A stretch of 64,000 bases of DNA from Caulobacter soli (GTDB taxonomy: Bacteria; Pseudomonadota; Alphaproteobacteria; Caulobacterales; Caulobacteraceae): positions 1,922,001 through 1,986,000 of the forward strand of contig NZ_CP049199.1 of assembly GCF_011045195.1 (NCBI RefSeq), read 5' to 3'. Position 1 is the stretch's first letter; every line of letters starts with the position of its first letter. Under the pieces are notes generated by a model. It was not told where the DNA came from and made no database searches. It was given only the letters and a program-made list of their open reading frames with translations. A program made the position numbers and the translations under genes. Below are positions 32,395 to 41,285 of this stretch, piece by piece.

Positions 32395-34683
32395 TTAGCG
32401 GCCGAAGTTGGCGCGCAGGGTGACGCCGAAATACTGCTCGGCGTCGCGCGGCACCTGCTGGCGGATATAGGTGCTCGGGATTTTGGCGTTCGTATAGAAG
32501 TCATCGCCGATGTTCTTGGCGATGAAGGTCAGGCGATAACGGTCGGCGCGGTCGAGCAGCGAGACGCTGGCGTCCCACAGGTCGTAGCCTTCCGGCGCCG
32601 GGCCCAGGGTCGGGTTGGTGGCGTTCGGGCGACCGGCGCCCTGGTGGCTGACCGAGGTGTTCAGGCCGATGTCGAACGGCAGGGACGGGGCCTCCACCAG
32701 ATAGTCAGCGGCCAGCGACCATTTCCACTTGGCCGAGCCCAGGGGCTGGCCGTTGACGGCCGAGCAGCTGGCCGGCGAGCCGGGCGGGCAGTAGAACTGC
32801 ACGATCTTGGCGTCGGTATAGCTGGCCCCGCCGGTCAAGGTCAGGTTCTTGATCGGCCGGGCGCTGGCGTCGGCTTCCAGGCCCTTGGTCGAGACCTGGC
32901 CGGCGTTGACCAGGCGGCTGACGATGGTGCCGGCCACGGTGTCGAAGTTGGTCGTCTGGAACCCGTCGAACTTGGTGTCGAAGGCGGCCAGGTTCAGCAC
33001 CAGGCGACGATCGAACAGGGTGCTCTTCAGGCCCAGTTCGTAGGCGTCCGAGGTCTCGGGCTGCAGCGGGATGGTGTCGAACGCCTGCATGTTGAAGAAG
33101 ACGTTGATCGCCGGGCCCTTGTAGCCGCGGGCGTAGTTGGCGTAGCCGAGCACGGCGTCGGTGAAGGCGTACTGCAGGCCGATGCGGCCCGAATAGTCGC
33201 TCGAGGTGGTCGAGCCCTGGGCCGCGAAGCTGGGACGCACGCCGGCCGTGGCCGTCGGGAAGGCCGAGACGCGGTTGAAGTCGAAGCTGATTTCGTCATG
33301 CGACCAGCGCAGGCCCACGATGCCCTTCAGCTTGTCGGTGAAGTTCAGGTTGGCCTGGCCGAACACCGCGTAGTTCTCGAGGTCGGTCGTGAAGTTGGCG
33401 GTGCCGTTCGAGGTCGTGGCGTAGGTCGAGGACCCTTGCGCGCAGGCGCCGCCGGCCAGAGTGGTGCTGGTGCAGCCGACATTGAGGCGGTTGAAGTAAT
33501 TGTCCTGCTTGGTCTTGTAGTAGAAGGCGCCGACCACGTAGTCGACGAAGCCGCCGGTGGGCGAGGCCAGGCGCACTTCCTGGGTCAGCTGGTGGAAGTC
33601 CAGCACGCCGAAGTCACGCGAGGACGAGGTGCCGACCTTGCGGCCCAGGACCGAGGTGTAGTCGCCGTCGCGGATCTCGGTGTTGCCCCAACCCCGCCAG
33701 GCGGTGATCGAGGTCAGGGTGAAGTCGCCCAGGCGATAGTCGACCTGGCCGGAATAGCCCCAGGTGCTGTCCTTGGTGACCGGGGCGACGTCGTTGTTGA
33801 TGTTCTTGTTGCTGGGGCCGACGACCAGCGGGGCCTCCTGGCCGATGATCGCGTCGCCGGGCGTGGCGTAGCCGATCACGTCGGCCGAGCCATTGTCCAC
33901 CGAGTTCACGAAGTCGGCGATCAAGCCCACGGTCAGGTCTTCATTCGGCGTCCATTCCAACTTGCCGCGCAGGCCCAGGTGCTCGTAGCCGTTGACCTTG
34001 GAGCCGTCATACACGTTGGTCCCCGAGCCGTCGTACTTGCCGTAGACGCCGGTCAGGCTGCCGCGCAGCGTGTCGTTGATCGGACCACTGTAGCCGGCCC
34101 GCAGGCGGTATTCGTCACCTTCGAAATAGGACGCCTCGACAAAGCCCTTGGGCGTGGCCGAGGGGCGGCGGGTGATGATCGACACGACGCCGGCCGAGGC
34201 GTTCTTGCCAAACAGCGTGCCTTGCGGGCCGCGTAGCACCTCGATGCGATCGACATCGAACAGGTCGAAGAACGCCTGACCCGAGCGGGCGAACACCACG
34301 CCGTCGACCACGGTCGACACCGCCGGCTCCGAGCCCGACGAGAACGAGGTGGTGCCGATGCCGCGGATGTTGAACGACGAGTTGACGTTGGTCGTGCCCT
34401 TGCGGAAGGTCAGGGACGGCACGAGCTGGACCAGTTGCTCGGTCGAGAAGGCCTGGCGCTTTTCGATCGCGTCGCCGGTGACCACCGTGACGGCGATCGG
34501 CACCTTCTGCACGTTCTCGACGCGGCGCTGCGCCGTGACCACGACTTCTTCCAATTGCTGGCTGTCGGTCGCGACGGGCGCGCTGTCGTCGGCGGCCCAG
34601 GCGAGGGCCGGCAGGGCGACACTGGCCAGCAGCGTCGGCAGAAGAAGAGCGGTTCGCACGTGGCCCCGGATAAACAACGACAT
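32395..34683 (-). CDS. TonB-dependent outer-membrane receptor
   Basis: 762 residues from the ATG at 34683, which follows GGGGGT and gives a good signal peptide (TALLLPTLLASVALPALAWA). TonB-box-like LEEVVVTAQRR, plug motif IEVLRGPQGTLFGKNASAG and a barrel ending in YFGVTLRANFGR. It belongs to a different receptor subfamily from those at 13880, 21160 and 48296. An in-frame ATG at 34767 would add 28 residues and is less likely. The monooxygenase follows after 10 nt, so this receptor probably imports the sulfonate substrate. Confidence 0.9.
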   Translation of the reverse strand: MSLFIRGHVRTALLLPTLLASVALPALAWAADDSAPVATDSQQLEEVVVTAQRRVENVQKVPIAVTVVTGDAIEKRQAFSTEQLVQLVPSLTFRKGTTNVNSSFNIRGIGTTSFSSGSEPAVSTVVDGVVFARSGQAFFDLFDVDRIEVLRGPQGTLFGKNASAGVVSIITRRPSATPKGFVEASYFEGDEYRLRAGYSGPINDTLRGSLTGVYGKYDGSGTNVYDGSKVNGYEHLGLRGKLEWTPNEDLTVGLIADFVNSVDNGSADVIGYATPGDAIIGQEAPLVVGPSNKNINNDVAPVTKDSTWGYSGQVDYRLGDFTLTSITAWRGWGNTEIRDGDYTSVLGRKVGTSSSRDFGVLDFHQLTQEVRLASPTGGFVDYVVGAFYYKTKQDNYFNRLNVGCTSTTLAGGACAQGSSTYATTSNGTANFTTDLENYAVFGQANLNFTDKLKGIVGLRWSHDEISFDFNRVSAFPTATAGVRPSFAAQGSTTSSDYSGRIGLQYAFTDAVLGYANYARGYKGPAINVFFNMQAFDTIPLQPETSDAYELGLKSTLFDRRLVLNLAAFDTKFDGFQTTNFDTVAGTIVSRLVNAGQVSTKGLEADASARPIKNLTLTGGASYTDAKIVQFYCPPGSPASCSAVNGQPLGSAKWKWSLAADYLVEAPSLPFDIGLNTSVSHQGAGRPNATNPTLGPAPEGYDLWDASVSLLDRADRYRLTFIAKNIGDDFYTNAKIPSTYIRQQVPRDAEQYFGVTLRANFGR

Positions 34684-34770
34684 CAGACACCCCCAATTTT
34701 GTTTTTCGCCGGTCTGCCGGCGAGGTGGGGCGGGGGTAACTTGAGAGCGGCTGATATTGATATTCATATT

Positions 34771-34791
34771 TTCCTATAGGAGTTATAGGAA
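34771..34791. promoter_or_regulatory. Inverted repeat in the receptor/esterase divergent promoter
   Basis: Perfect inverted repeat TTCCTATA-N5-TATAGGAA, about 90 nt upstream of the receptor ATG and 60 nt upstream of the esterase ATG. It sits in an AT-rich patch that stands out from the flanks. The size suits a dimeric regulator that controls both directions; which regulator is unknown. Confidence 0.5.
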
Positions 34792-34853
34792 TTCGAAAGC
34801 CGAGAAGCCCTCGACTGTCTGCTAGGCGTCCGCCATCAAGGTCGGAGGCATGC

Positions 34854-35747
34854 ATGGACAGACGAACCCTGCTGGCGAGCGCGCTGGTCGCATCAAGTCT
34901 GGGCGGGGGCGCCAGAGCGGCTTCCCCAACAGCCAAGACGAAGACCGAAACCTTGAGCCTCTGGCCCGGCGGCGCGCCGGGCGGCGAGCATGTCACCGTC
35001 CAGGAAGTGGCGCGCGAGGTCGATGACCAGGGCCGCAAGGGCCGCGACATCTCGGGCGTGCGCGATCCTAGACTGAGCCTGCACCTGCCGGCCCAGAAGG
35101 CCGACACGGCGTTGCTGGTCATCCCCGGTGGCGCTTTCAATCGCGTGGTGTTCGACAAGGAAGGCGAGGAGGTCTGCCGCTGGCTGGCCGGCGCCGGCTA
35201 TGCGGCCGGCGGCCTGATCTACCGGTTGCCCGGCGACGGCTGGGCCCAAGGGGCGGACGTGATGTTGCAGGACGCGGCGCGAGCGCTTCGCGTGCTCGCC
35301 CAGCGGACCGGAGCAAGCCGTATCGGCGTGCTGGGCTTCTCGGCGGGCGGAACCATCGCCGGGGCGTTGGCGAGCCGCGCGGCGGAAGTCGACTACGCGC
35401 CGGTGGACGACGCGGACCGGCTGCCGTTGCGCATCGACTTCCTGGGGCTAGGCTATCCCTATCTGAACGTCCCGGCTTCGCCGCGCCAGGGCCTCTATCG
35501 CGGCGCGCCCAAGGCGCCGCCGCCGACCTTCTTCTTCCACGCCGCCGATGATCCGCGCGTGTCGGTCGACAACAGCCTGGACTCCTTCAAGGCCTGGCGA
35601 GCGGCCGGAACGGAGCCGGCGCTGCATGTCTTCGAGCGAGGCGGGCACGGCTTTGGCCTGCGCGCGCCGCCTACGTCCTCCGCCGCCGCCTGGCCGGACC
35701 TGTTCCTGACGTGGCTCAAGGCGTCGGCCGCCACCAAGACCGCCTGA
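34854..35747 (+). CDS. Exported alpha/beta hydrolase (acetyl esterase-like)
   Basis: 297 residues. The N-terminus (MDRRTLLASALVASSLGGGA) is a signal sequence, possibly Tat. The fold shows an oxyanion segment VIPGGAFN, the nucleophile elbow LGFSAGGTIAG, a likely Asp in HAADDPRVS and the catalytic His in ERGGHGFGLR. Relatives remove acetyl or feruloyl groups from polysaccharides or act on lipids. It is transcribed away from the sulfonate operon from a shared promoter, which suggests it frees the substrate in the periplasm. Confidence 0.82.
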   Translation: MDRRTLLASALVASSLGGGARAASPTAKTKTETLSLWPGGAPGGEHVTVQEVAREVDDQGRKGRDISGVRDPRLSLHLPAQKADTALLVIPGGAFNRVVFDKEGEEVCRWLAGAGYAAGGLIYRLPGDGWAQGADVMLQDAARALRVLAQRTGASRIGVLGFSAGGTIAGALASRAAEVDYAPVDDADRLPLRIDFLGLGYPYLNVPASPRQGLYRGAPKAPPPTFFFHAADDPRVSVDNSLDSFKAWRAAGTEPALHVFERGGHGFGLRAPPTSSAAAWPDLFLTWLKASAATKTA

Positions 35748-35776
35748 CACGGCGCCGCTCAAACTATTTCGCCCTC

Positions 35777-35810
35777 GAACCTCCTGGCGCTGGAACAAAC
35801 AGCGAGGTTC
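35777..35810 (+). terminator. Possible terminator hairpin after the esterase gene
   Basis: GAACCTC (35777-35783) pairs with GAGGTTC (35804-35810), with an inner GCTG/CAGC stem and a left-side bulge. It lies 30 nt past the esterase stop. There is no T-run, so this is tentative. Confidence 0.3.
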
Positions 35811-35827
35811 CGAATTGCGTATCATGG

Positions 35828-35860
35828 TCAAGCTTGTAGCGATGTCGTTGCTCAAGCTTG
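35828..35860. promoter_or_regulatory. Two CAAGCTTG palindromes before the chemosensory operon
   Basis: The 9-mer TCAAGCTTG occurs at 35828-35836 and again at 35852-35860, a period of 24 bp; each contains the 8-bp palindrome CAAGCTTG. They lie 117-149 nt upstream of the receptor ATG, in the only gap before an 11-kb operon. This could be a tandem operator. The role is inferred from position and repetition only. Confidence 0.35.
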
Positions 35861-35976
35861 CCTTGGCGTGACATTGGGCGTCTTCGTTGTGGTGTGTTCG
35901 AACCGACTGGCCGCTCGCCGGCTTCGGTTCGATTTGTTGTGTTAAGCGGCGGCCGTGGTCGCGCTGGAGGGGCGGC

Positions 35977-37902
35977 ATGGCTCTGGTGAAGACGTCGACC
36001 TTGGCCTCGCGGTCGAAAAGGCGAAAGCCGGCGCCCGACGACGCGCCGGAAGCCGCGGCCGTGAAGCGCGCGCCGGTTCGCAAGACGATTTCCCGACGTC
36101 AGAACGCCAGCGAACGGATCGGCGCGGCGACCCTGGAATTGGCCGGCGGTCTCGCCGAGGCCTCCAGCGCCGTCGAGGAACTGCGGCGCGCCCTGGCTCA
36201 GATCGCCAGCGGCGCCGAGGAGGCGGCCGGGGCGGCCCACGAATCGCTGGCCGCCGTCACGGCCATGAGCATCAATTTCGGCCAGGCGCGCGAGCGGGCC
36301 GAGACGTCCCGACAACGCACCGAAGTGCTTCAGACCCTGCTGGCGGAATCCGGCGCGGCCATCGACGCCTCGGTCAAGGCCGTCGGCCTCAACGCCCAGC
36401 GACAGCTGGCCAGTGTCACCGTGATCGAGGCCCTGGAGCGTCACGCCGCGCGGATCGGCGAGATCACCAAGAGCGTCGCCGACATCGCCGACCAGACCAA
36501 TCTGCTGGCGCTGAACGCCGCCATCGAGGCGGCGAGGGCGGGGGATGATGGTCGCGGCTTCGCGGTCGTCGCCGATGAAGTCCGGGCCCTGGCCGAGACC
36601 TCGGAAAAGCGATCACAGGACGTGCAGCGGCTGGCCGAGCGCATCGCCGGTTCGGTGCGCGACGCGGCGGATCGCCTGCGCGAGGCCGCGACGGTCGCCG
36701 AAGCCGAGGCCGTGGCGGGCGCCCAGGTCGGCGAGATCCTGGCCACCGTGCGTCGCGAGATGACGACGCTGGGCGAAGACAGCCAGATGATCCTGATTTC
36801 CGCCGTCGAAGCCGCGAGCGCGGCCAACGAGGCGCGGCGCGGGGCCGAAAGCGTGTCGAGCGCCGCCGAGGAGCAGGCCTCCGCCGCCGCCGAAGCGCAG
36901 CGCGCCGTGCAACAACAGGGGCAATCGCTGGAGCAAAGCCAGGCGGCGTCCGACTCCCTGGGCGAGATGATCGAACTGCTGGTCGGCGGCGAGGGCGGTT
37001 CGGCGGCGGCCGAGGAAGCGTCCGCCGCCGCCGAGGAACTGTCGGCCACGGTGCAGGAGCTGTCCGGCGCGGCCGCCGAAATCCTGGTGGCGATCGACCA
37101 GATCAGCCGCGGCGCCCAGATCCAGGCGGCCGCGACCCAGCAAGCCGGCTCGGCCATGGAAGAGATCGAGAAGGCCGCCCGCCAGTCCAGCGCCAACGCG
37201 ATCGTCAGCGCCGAGCGGGTGGCGGTCATGCAGACCCTGCTGGCCGAGGGGCGCGACGCGGTGTCCCGCCTGGCGGCCGGGGTCGCGACCTCGGTCGACG
37301 AGAACGGTGCGGTTCTGGACACGGTCGAGGAGTTGGAAGAACTAGCCGGATCGATCGGCAAGATCGTCGATGGGCTGGGCCTGGTGGCCGTGCAGATCAC
37401 GATGCTGGCGACCAGCGGTGCGGTGGAAGCCGCGCGGGCTGGCGAGGCGGGCAGGGGCTTTGCGGTGGTGTCGGGTGATATCCGCACCCTGGCGCGCGAC
37501 GCCTCGCACAATGCCGACGCGGTCAAGGACTTGGTCTCCGGCATCGTCTCGCAGATCGCCAAGGTCCGGCGCGAGGTCGACCAGATCAACGCCCTGGCCA
37601 CCGTCGAGCTCGACAAGAACCGGGCCATCGAGGCGCGTCTCGCTCAGGTGGTGGCGGACACCGCCGCGCTCAAGGCGGGATCGGACGACATCGCCAAGGG
37701 CGCGGAGGACATCCTGGGGGCCAGCGCCCAGGTGCTGTCGGGTATCGGCCAGATCGCCTCGGCCGCCGAGGAGGCCAGCAGCGCCGCCGCTCAGGCCGCC
37801 GCCGCCGCCCGCCAGCAGTCGCAGAGCGCCGAGGAACTGGCCGCCGCGATCGAGGAGATCGCGCTTCTGGCCAACGAGTTGCAGCAAGCCGCGGCGGGTT
37901 AG
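35977..37902 (+). CDS. Soluble chemoreceptor with two tandem signalling modules
   Basis: 641 residues, nearly all helical and Ala/Glu-rich, with no membrane segment and no recognisable sensor domain. The first signalling tip (about 168-203) reads [20 protein letters not shown], then [16 protein letters not shown], a good MCP hairpin. A second tip-like segment (about 465-504) is degenerate: [19 protein letters not shown], then [13 protein letters not shown]. Repeated helices ([15 protein letters not shown] and similar) flank both. The N-terminus is basic. An ATG at 35977 with GGAGGGG is chosen. As the first gene of a complete che operon, it probably organises a cytoplasmic array and takes input from another protein. 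Confidence 0.88.
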   Translation: MALVKTSTLASRSKRRKPAPDDAPEAAAVKRAPVRKTISRRQNASERIGAATLELAGGLAEASSAVEELRRALAQIASGAEEAAGAAHESLAAVTAMSINFGQARERAETSRQRTEVLQTLLAESGAAIDASVKAVGLNAQRQLASVTVIEALERHAARIGEITKSVADIADQTNLLALNAAIEAARAGDDGRGFAVVADEVRALAETSEKRSQDVQRLAERIAGSVRDAADRLREAATVAEAEAVAGAQVGEILATVRREMTTLGEDSQMILISAVEAASAANEARRGAESVSSAAEEQASAAAEAQRAVQQQGQSLEQSQAASDSLGEMIELLVGGEGGSAAAEEASAAAEELSATVQELSGAAAEILVAIDQISRGAQIQAAATQQAGSAMEEIEKAARQSSANAIVSAERVAVMQTLLAEGRDAVSRLAAGVATSVDENGAVLDTVEELEELAGSIGKIVDGLGLVAVQITMLATSGAVEAARAGEAGRGFAVVSGDIRTLARDASHNADAVKDLVSGIVSQIAKVRREVDQINALATVELDKNRAIEARLAQVVADTAALKAGSDDIAKGAEDILGASAQVLSGIGQIASAAEEASSAAAQAAAAARQQSQSAEELAAAIEEIALLANELQQAAAG

Positions 37903-37903
37903 G

Positions 37904-39346
37904 GTGGCCTCCGCCGAGACCCGCCAGAGGCTGACGGTTCGCGCCGGCGGCGCGCGCGTGGCCATGGCCGCCGACAGCGTCGCCGAGGTGATCCGCACGC
38001 CGCGCATCACCCGCATGCCGCATGGGCCGCCGGGCCTGCTGGGCGTCACGCACCTGCGCGGGCTGGTTCTGCCGGTGGTGTCGCTGGGCGCGCTGCTGGG
38101 CGATGAAGGCCACACCGACACCACCCGCGTGGTGGTGTTGCGCCGCGACCCGCCGATCGGCCTGGCTGTCGACTCCATCGAGGCCCTGAACGCATCGGAA
38201 GGCGACGCCCACGCCGATGTCCGGCACGGCCGCCTTATGCTCGACGACGCCGGCGGCGCGCGCTGGTTCGATCTGGACGTGGCGCTGCAGGACCGTTTCT
38301 CCGCGTTTCGCGCCACCCGCCGCGCGCCCGAGCGTGAGACCGCGGCGAGCCCGACGGCGGCGGTGGCGGCGGACCTGGGCTTTCTGGGCTTCACCCTGGC
38401 CGGACAGGACTACGCGTTGCCGCTCGACACGGTCGCCGAGGTGATGGCGGTTCCCAAGGCCATCGCCACCCTGCCGCGAACCGAGGCCGTCCTGCTCGGC
38501 GTCTTCGAGCTGCGTGGGGAAATCCCGCCCGTCGTTTCGCTCCGAGCGCTGCTGGGCCTGGAACAACGCGAGGCGCAAGCGGACGACCGCGTCGTCGTCG
38601 TGCGCATCGGCGGTCATCGCTTGGCGCTGCTGGTCGACCGGATCAGCGTCATCCTGCGCGCGTCGCGTGACGCCGTCGGCCCCGCGCCCACCCTGTTCAA
38701 CCGCGCCAGCGGCGAGGCGCGGATCGACTCCGTGCTACGGCTGCCGGACGGTCGCGGCCTGGTCTCGATCCTGGCGCCCGAGCGGGTTCTGGCCGACGAA
38801 CGGGTCTCGCAATTGCTCGCCGAGACCTCCGACCAAAAGGACATGGCCATGGCCAGCACGACCTCGGCGACGGCGCGCGAGCGTTTTCTGGTCATTCGCC
38901 TGGGTGACGAGACCTACGGCCTGCCCATCGCCGCGGTCGACGAGGTGGTGCGCCTGCCCGAGACCCTGACCCGCCTGCCCAAGGCCCCGGCCTATGTTCA
39001 GGGGGTGATGAATCTGCGCGGCAAGGTGATCCCCGTGATCGACCAGCGTCAGCGATTCTCGGTCTCCGGCGAGGCCGCCGGCGAGGCCCGCCGCGTCGTC
39101 GTGGTCACCCTGGACGGACTGCAGGCTGGGTTCGCGGTCGACGCCGTGGCCCGGATTCTTGAGGTCGAGGCCGACGATTTGATGCCCGCCCCGGAACTGT
39201 CGGACGATGGTGACCGTTTGTTCGACCGCGCCGCGAAAGTGGAGCGCGAGGGGGACGTCATCTTGCTCATCGATCCGCGTGCCCTGCTGGAGCGCGCCGA
39301 AGCCGACCTGCTGCGCGACCTGACGGCGAGGTCGCCCGTCTCGTGA
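37904..39346 (+). CDS. Triple-domain CheW scaffold protein
   Basis: 480 residues made of three CheW-like domains, about 8-135, 150-300 and 330-470, each with the pattern LP(L/I)..V.EV...P....LP and a later LRG...PV(V/I) segment (examples: HLRGLVLPVVSLGALLG, ELRGEIPPVVSLRALLG, NLRGKVIPVIDQRQRF). CheW couples chemoreceptors to CheA. A three-domain version could bridge more partners, matching the doubled receptor encoded just upstream. The start is GTG, one base after the receptor stop; the frame extends far upstream inside the receptor gene but that part is not coding-like. Confidence 0.88.
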   Translation: MASAETRQRLTVRAGGARVAMAADSVAEVIRTPRITRMPHGPPGLLGVTHLRGLVLPVVSLGALLGDEGHTDTTRVVVLRRDPPIGLAVDSIEALNASEGDAHADVRHGRLMLDDAGGARWFDLDVALQDRFSAFRATRRAPERETAASPTAAVAADLGFLGFTLAGQDYALPLDTVAEVMAVPKAIATLPRTEAVLLGVFELRGEIPPVVSLRALLGLEQREAQADDRVVVVRIGGHRLALLVDRISVILRASRDAVGPAPTLFNRASGEARIDSVLRLPDGRGLVSILAPERVLADERVSQLLAETSDQKDMAMASTTSATARERFLVIRLGDETYGLPIAAVDEVVRLPETLTRLPKAPAYVQGVMNLRGKVIPVIDQRQRFSVSGEAAGEARRVVVVTLDGLQAGFAVDAVARILEVEADDLMPAPELSDDGDRLFDRAAKVEREGDVILLIDPRALLERAEADLLRDLTARSPVS

Positions 39347-40431
39347 CCCGTCTGCTGATCGTCGACGATTCCGCCTTGATGCGCCGCGTGCTGGGCGATG
39401 TTTTCCAGAACGAGCCGGGGTTCGAGGTCGCCTTCGCGCGCGACGGGGTCGAGGCTCTGGCGCAGGTTCACGCCTTCAAGCCCGACGTGATCACCCTCGA
39501 CGTGCAGATGCCGCGCATGGACGGGCTCAGCTGCCTGGACCGGATCATGGTCGAGCGGCCCTGTCCGGTGGTGATGGTGTCGTCGCTGACGGGGGAGGGC
39601 GCGGACGCCACCCTGGAAGCGCTGGAGCTGGGCGCGGTCGATTTTGTCGTCAAGCCGGACGGCGCGGTGTCTTTGGCGATTGACGACTTCGCCCCGATCC
39701 TGATCGAGAAGGTCGTGACGGCCGCGGCGTCGCGCGTGCGCCGGTCGCATCGCCTGGCCGAGCGCCTGCGAGCGCGTCATGGCGCCATCGCGCCGCCGCC
39801 CGCGCCGCGTGGCAAGGCGGCCGCCGCCTGGAAGCCTCAGCCCGCTGGGATGCCGCCCGGCCTGGTGATCATCGGAACCTCAACGGGCGGTCCGCCGGCC
39901 CTCGACGCGGTGCTGACCGAGATCCCGGCCGACTTTCCCTGGCCAATCCTGGTGGCCCAGCACATGCCAGCCGCGTTCACGGGGTCGCTGGCCCATCGGC
40001 TGGATGGCCTGTGCGCTCTGCGAGTGATCGAGGTGGCGCGGCCGACGCCGCTGGTTCCCGGCTTCGTCTATATCGCGCGGGGCGACGCCGACATGACGGT
40101 GAGCCGGCGCAGCACCGGGCCCGTGGCGCTGTCGACGCCCTCCAGTTCCGCGCATCGTTGGCACCCCAGCGTCGACCGGCTGGTCGACAGCGCGGCGGTC
40201 GCCGTGCCGCCTGACCGTCTGATCGGGGTGTTGATGACCGGCATGGGCGACGACGGCGCGCGAGCCATGGCCGCGCTGCGGGCGGCGGGTGGGCGCACGA
40301 TCGCCGAGTCCGAAGACACGGCCGTCGTCTGGGGCATGCCGGGCGAACTGGTGAAGGCGGGCGGCGCCGACGTCGTGGCGCCTCTGGACGCCATAGCGGG
40401 CAAGATTCGCGACATGGTCCGGGCAGGGTGA
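39343..40431 (+). CDS. cheB: Chemotaxis response regulator/protein-glutamate methylesterase CheB
   Basis: 362 residues. Receiver domain with VDDS at 7-10, phosphoacceptor Asp53 (TLDVQMPRMDG) and Lys104. After a Pro/Ala linker, the methylesterase domain has Ser180 (GTSTGG), His207 (AQHMP) and Asp303 (MTGMGDDGA). It removes methyl groups from receptor glutamates when phosphorylated by CheA. GTG start overlapping the CheW stop by 4 bp. Confidence 0.95.
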   Translation: MTRLLIVDDSALMRRVLGDVFQNEPGFEVAFARDGVEALAQVHAFKPDVITLDVQMPRMDGLSCLDRIMVERPCPVVMVSSLTGEGADATLEALELGAVDFVVKPDGAVSLAIDDFAPILIEKVVTAAASRVRRSHRLAERLRARHGAIAPPPAPRGKAAAAWKPQPAGMPPGLVIIGTSTGGPPALDAVLTEIPADFPWPILVAQHMPAAFTGSLAHRLDGLCALRVIEVARPTPLVPGFVYIARGDADMTVSRRSTGPVALSTPSSSAHRWHPSVDRLVDSAAVAVPPDRLIGVLMTGMGDDGARAMAALRAAGGRTIAESEDTAVVWGMPGELVKAGGADVVAPLDAIAGKIRDMVRAG

Positions 40432-41285
40432 GCCAGGCCCCGACGCCAGAACAGGCCCATTTGAGCGCCGACGACCTGAAGAAGGTCTGCGAGTTCCTGT
40501 ACCGCCAGACCGGCATGCAGTTCGGCGAGAACAAGCGCTACTATATCGAGCGGCGCGTGGCCGACCGGATCGCCGCCACGCACTGTCCTGATTTCGCGGC
40601 CTATTTCGGTCAGCTACGGGCCGACGCCGTTGAGCGCGAGCGGCTGATCAACGCCTTCACGGTCAACGAAACCTACTTCTACCGAGAAGAGCACCAACTG
40701 GCCTGCCTGAGCCGTTCGTTGTTGCCGGACTTGATCACCTCGCGCCGTCCGGGCGACAAGATCAGGATCTGGTCGGCGCCGTGTTCGACAGGCGAGGAAG
40801 CCTATTCGATCGCGATCTGGCTGCTCGAGAACTGGCGCATGGTGGACGCCTATAATGTCGAGATCGTCGGCTCCGATATCGATACGCGCGCCCTGGAGGC
40901 CGCGCACGAGGGCCTGTACGGCGAGCGCGCGCTGTCGCGGCTGCCGCCGGAGGTGGTCAACGCCTATTTCGAGCCCAGTCGTCGCCATCGTCGTCAGCTC
41001 ATCAACGACCTGCGCGAGTCGGTGACCTTCACTCGGGCCAATCTGGTGGATGGCCCGAGTCTGACGGAGCAGGGGGTGTTCGATGTCATCTTCTGCCGCA
41101 ACGTGCTGATCTATTTCGACGACGCCTCGCGGCTGACAGCCGCCAAGAACCTATATGACCGGCTGAACCCCGGCGGTTATCTGTGCCTGGGCCACACCGA
41201 ATCCATGAGCCGGATCAGCGACCGCTTCCTGGTGCGCCGGTTCGAGGACGCGGTGGTCTTCCAGCGGCCGGGAGAGGCCGCATGA
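40428..41285 (+). CDS. cheR: Chemotaxis protein methyltransferase CheR
   Basis: 285 residues. The N-terminal helical domain (FLYRQTGMQFGENKRYYIERR) is followed by the SAM-binding domain with NETYFYRE, the motif IWSAPCSTGEEAYSIAI and FCRNVLIYFD. It methylates receptor glutamates, opposing CheB. GTG start overlaps the CheB stop by 4 bp. No C-terminal pentapeptide-binding tetratricopeptide extension is present. Confidence 0.95.
   Translation: MSQAPTPEQAHLSADDLKKVCEFLYRQTGMQFGENKRYYIERRVADRIAATHCPDFAAYFGQLRADAVERERLINAFTVNETYFYREEHQLACLSRSLLPDLITSRRPGDKIRIWSAPCSTGEEAYSIAIWLLENWRMVDAYNVEIVGSDIDTRALEAAHEGLYGERALSRLPPEVVNAYFEPSRRHRRQLINDLRESVTFTRANLVDGPSLTEQGVFDVIFCRNVLIYFDDASRLTAAKNLYDRLNPGGYLCLGHTESMSRISDRFLVRRFEDAVVFQRPGEAA

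Noticed and set aside
36441..37628. 395-codon leftward Ser/Ala-rich frame opposite the chemoreceptor
   Set aside because: Produced by the regular Ala/Glu codon pattern of the coiled coil on the + strand.
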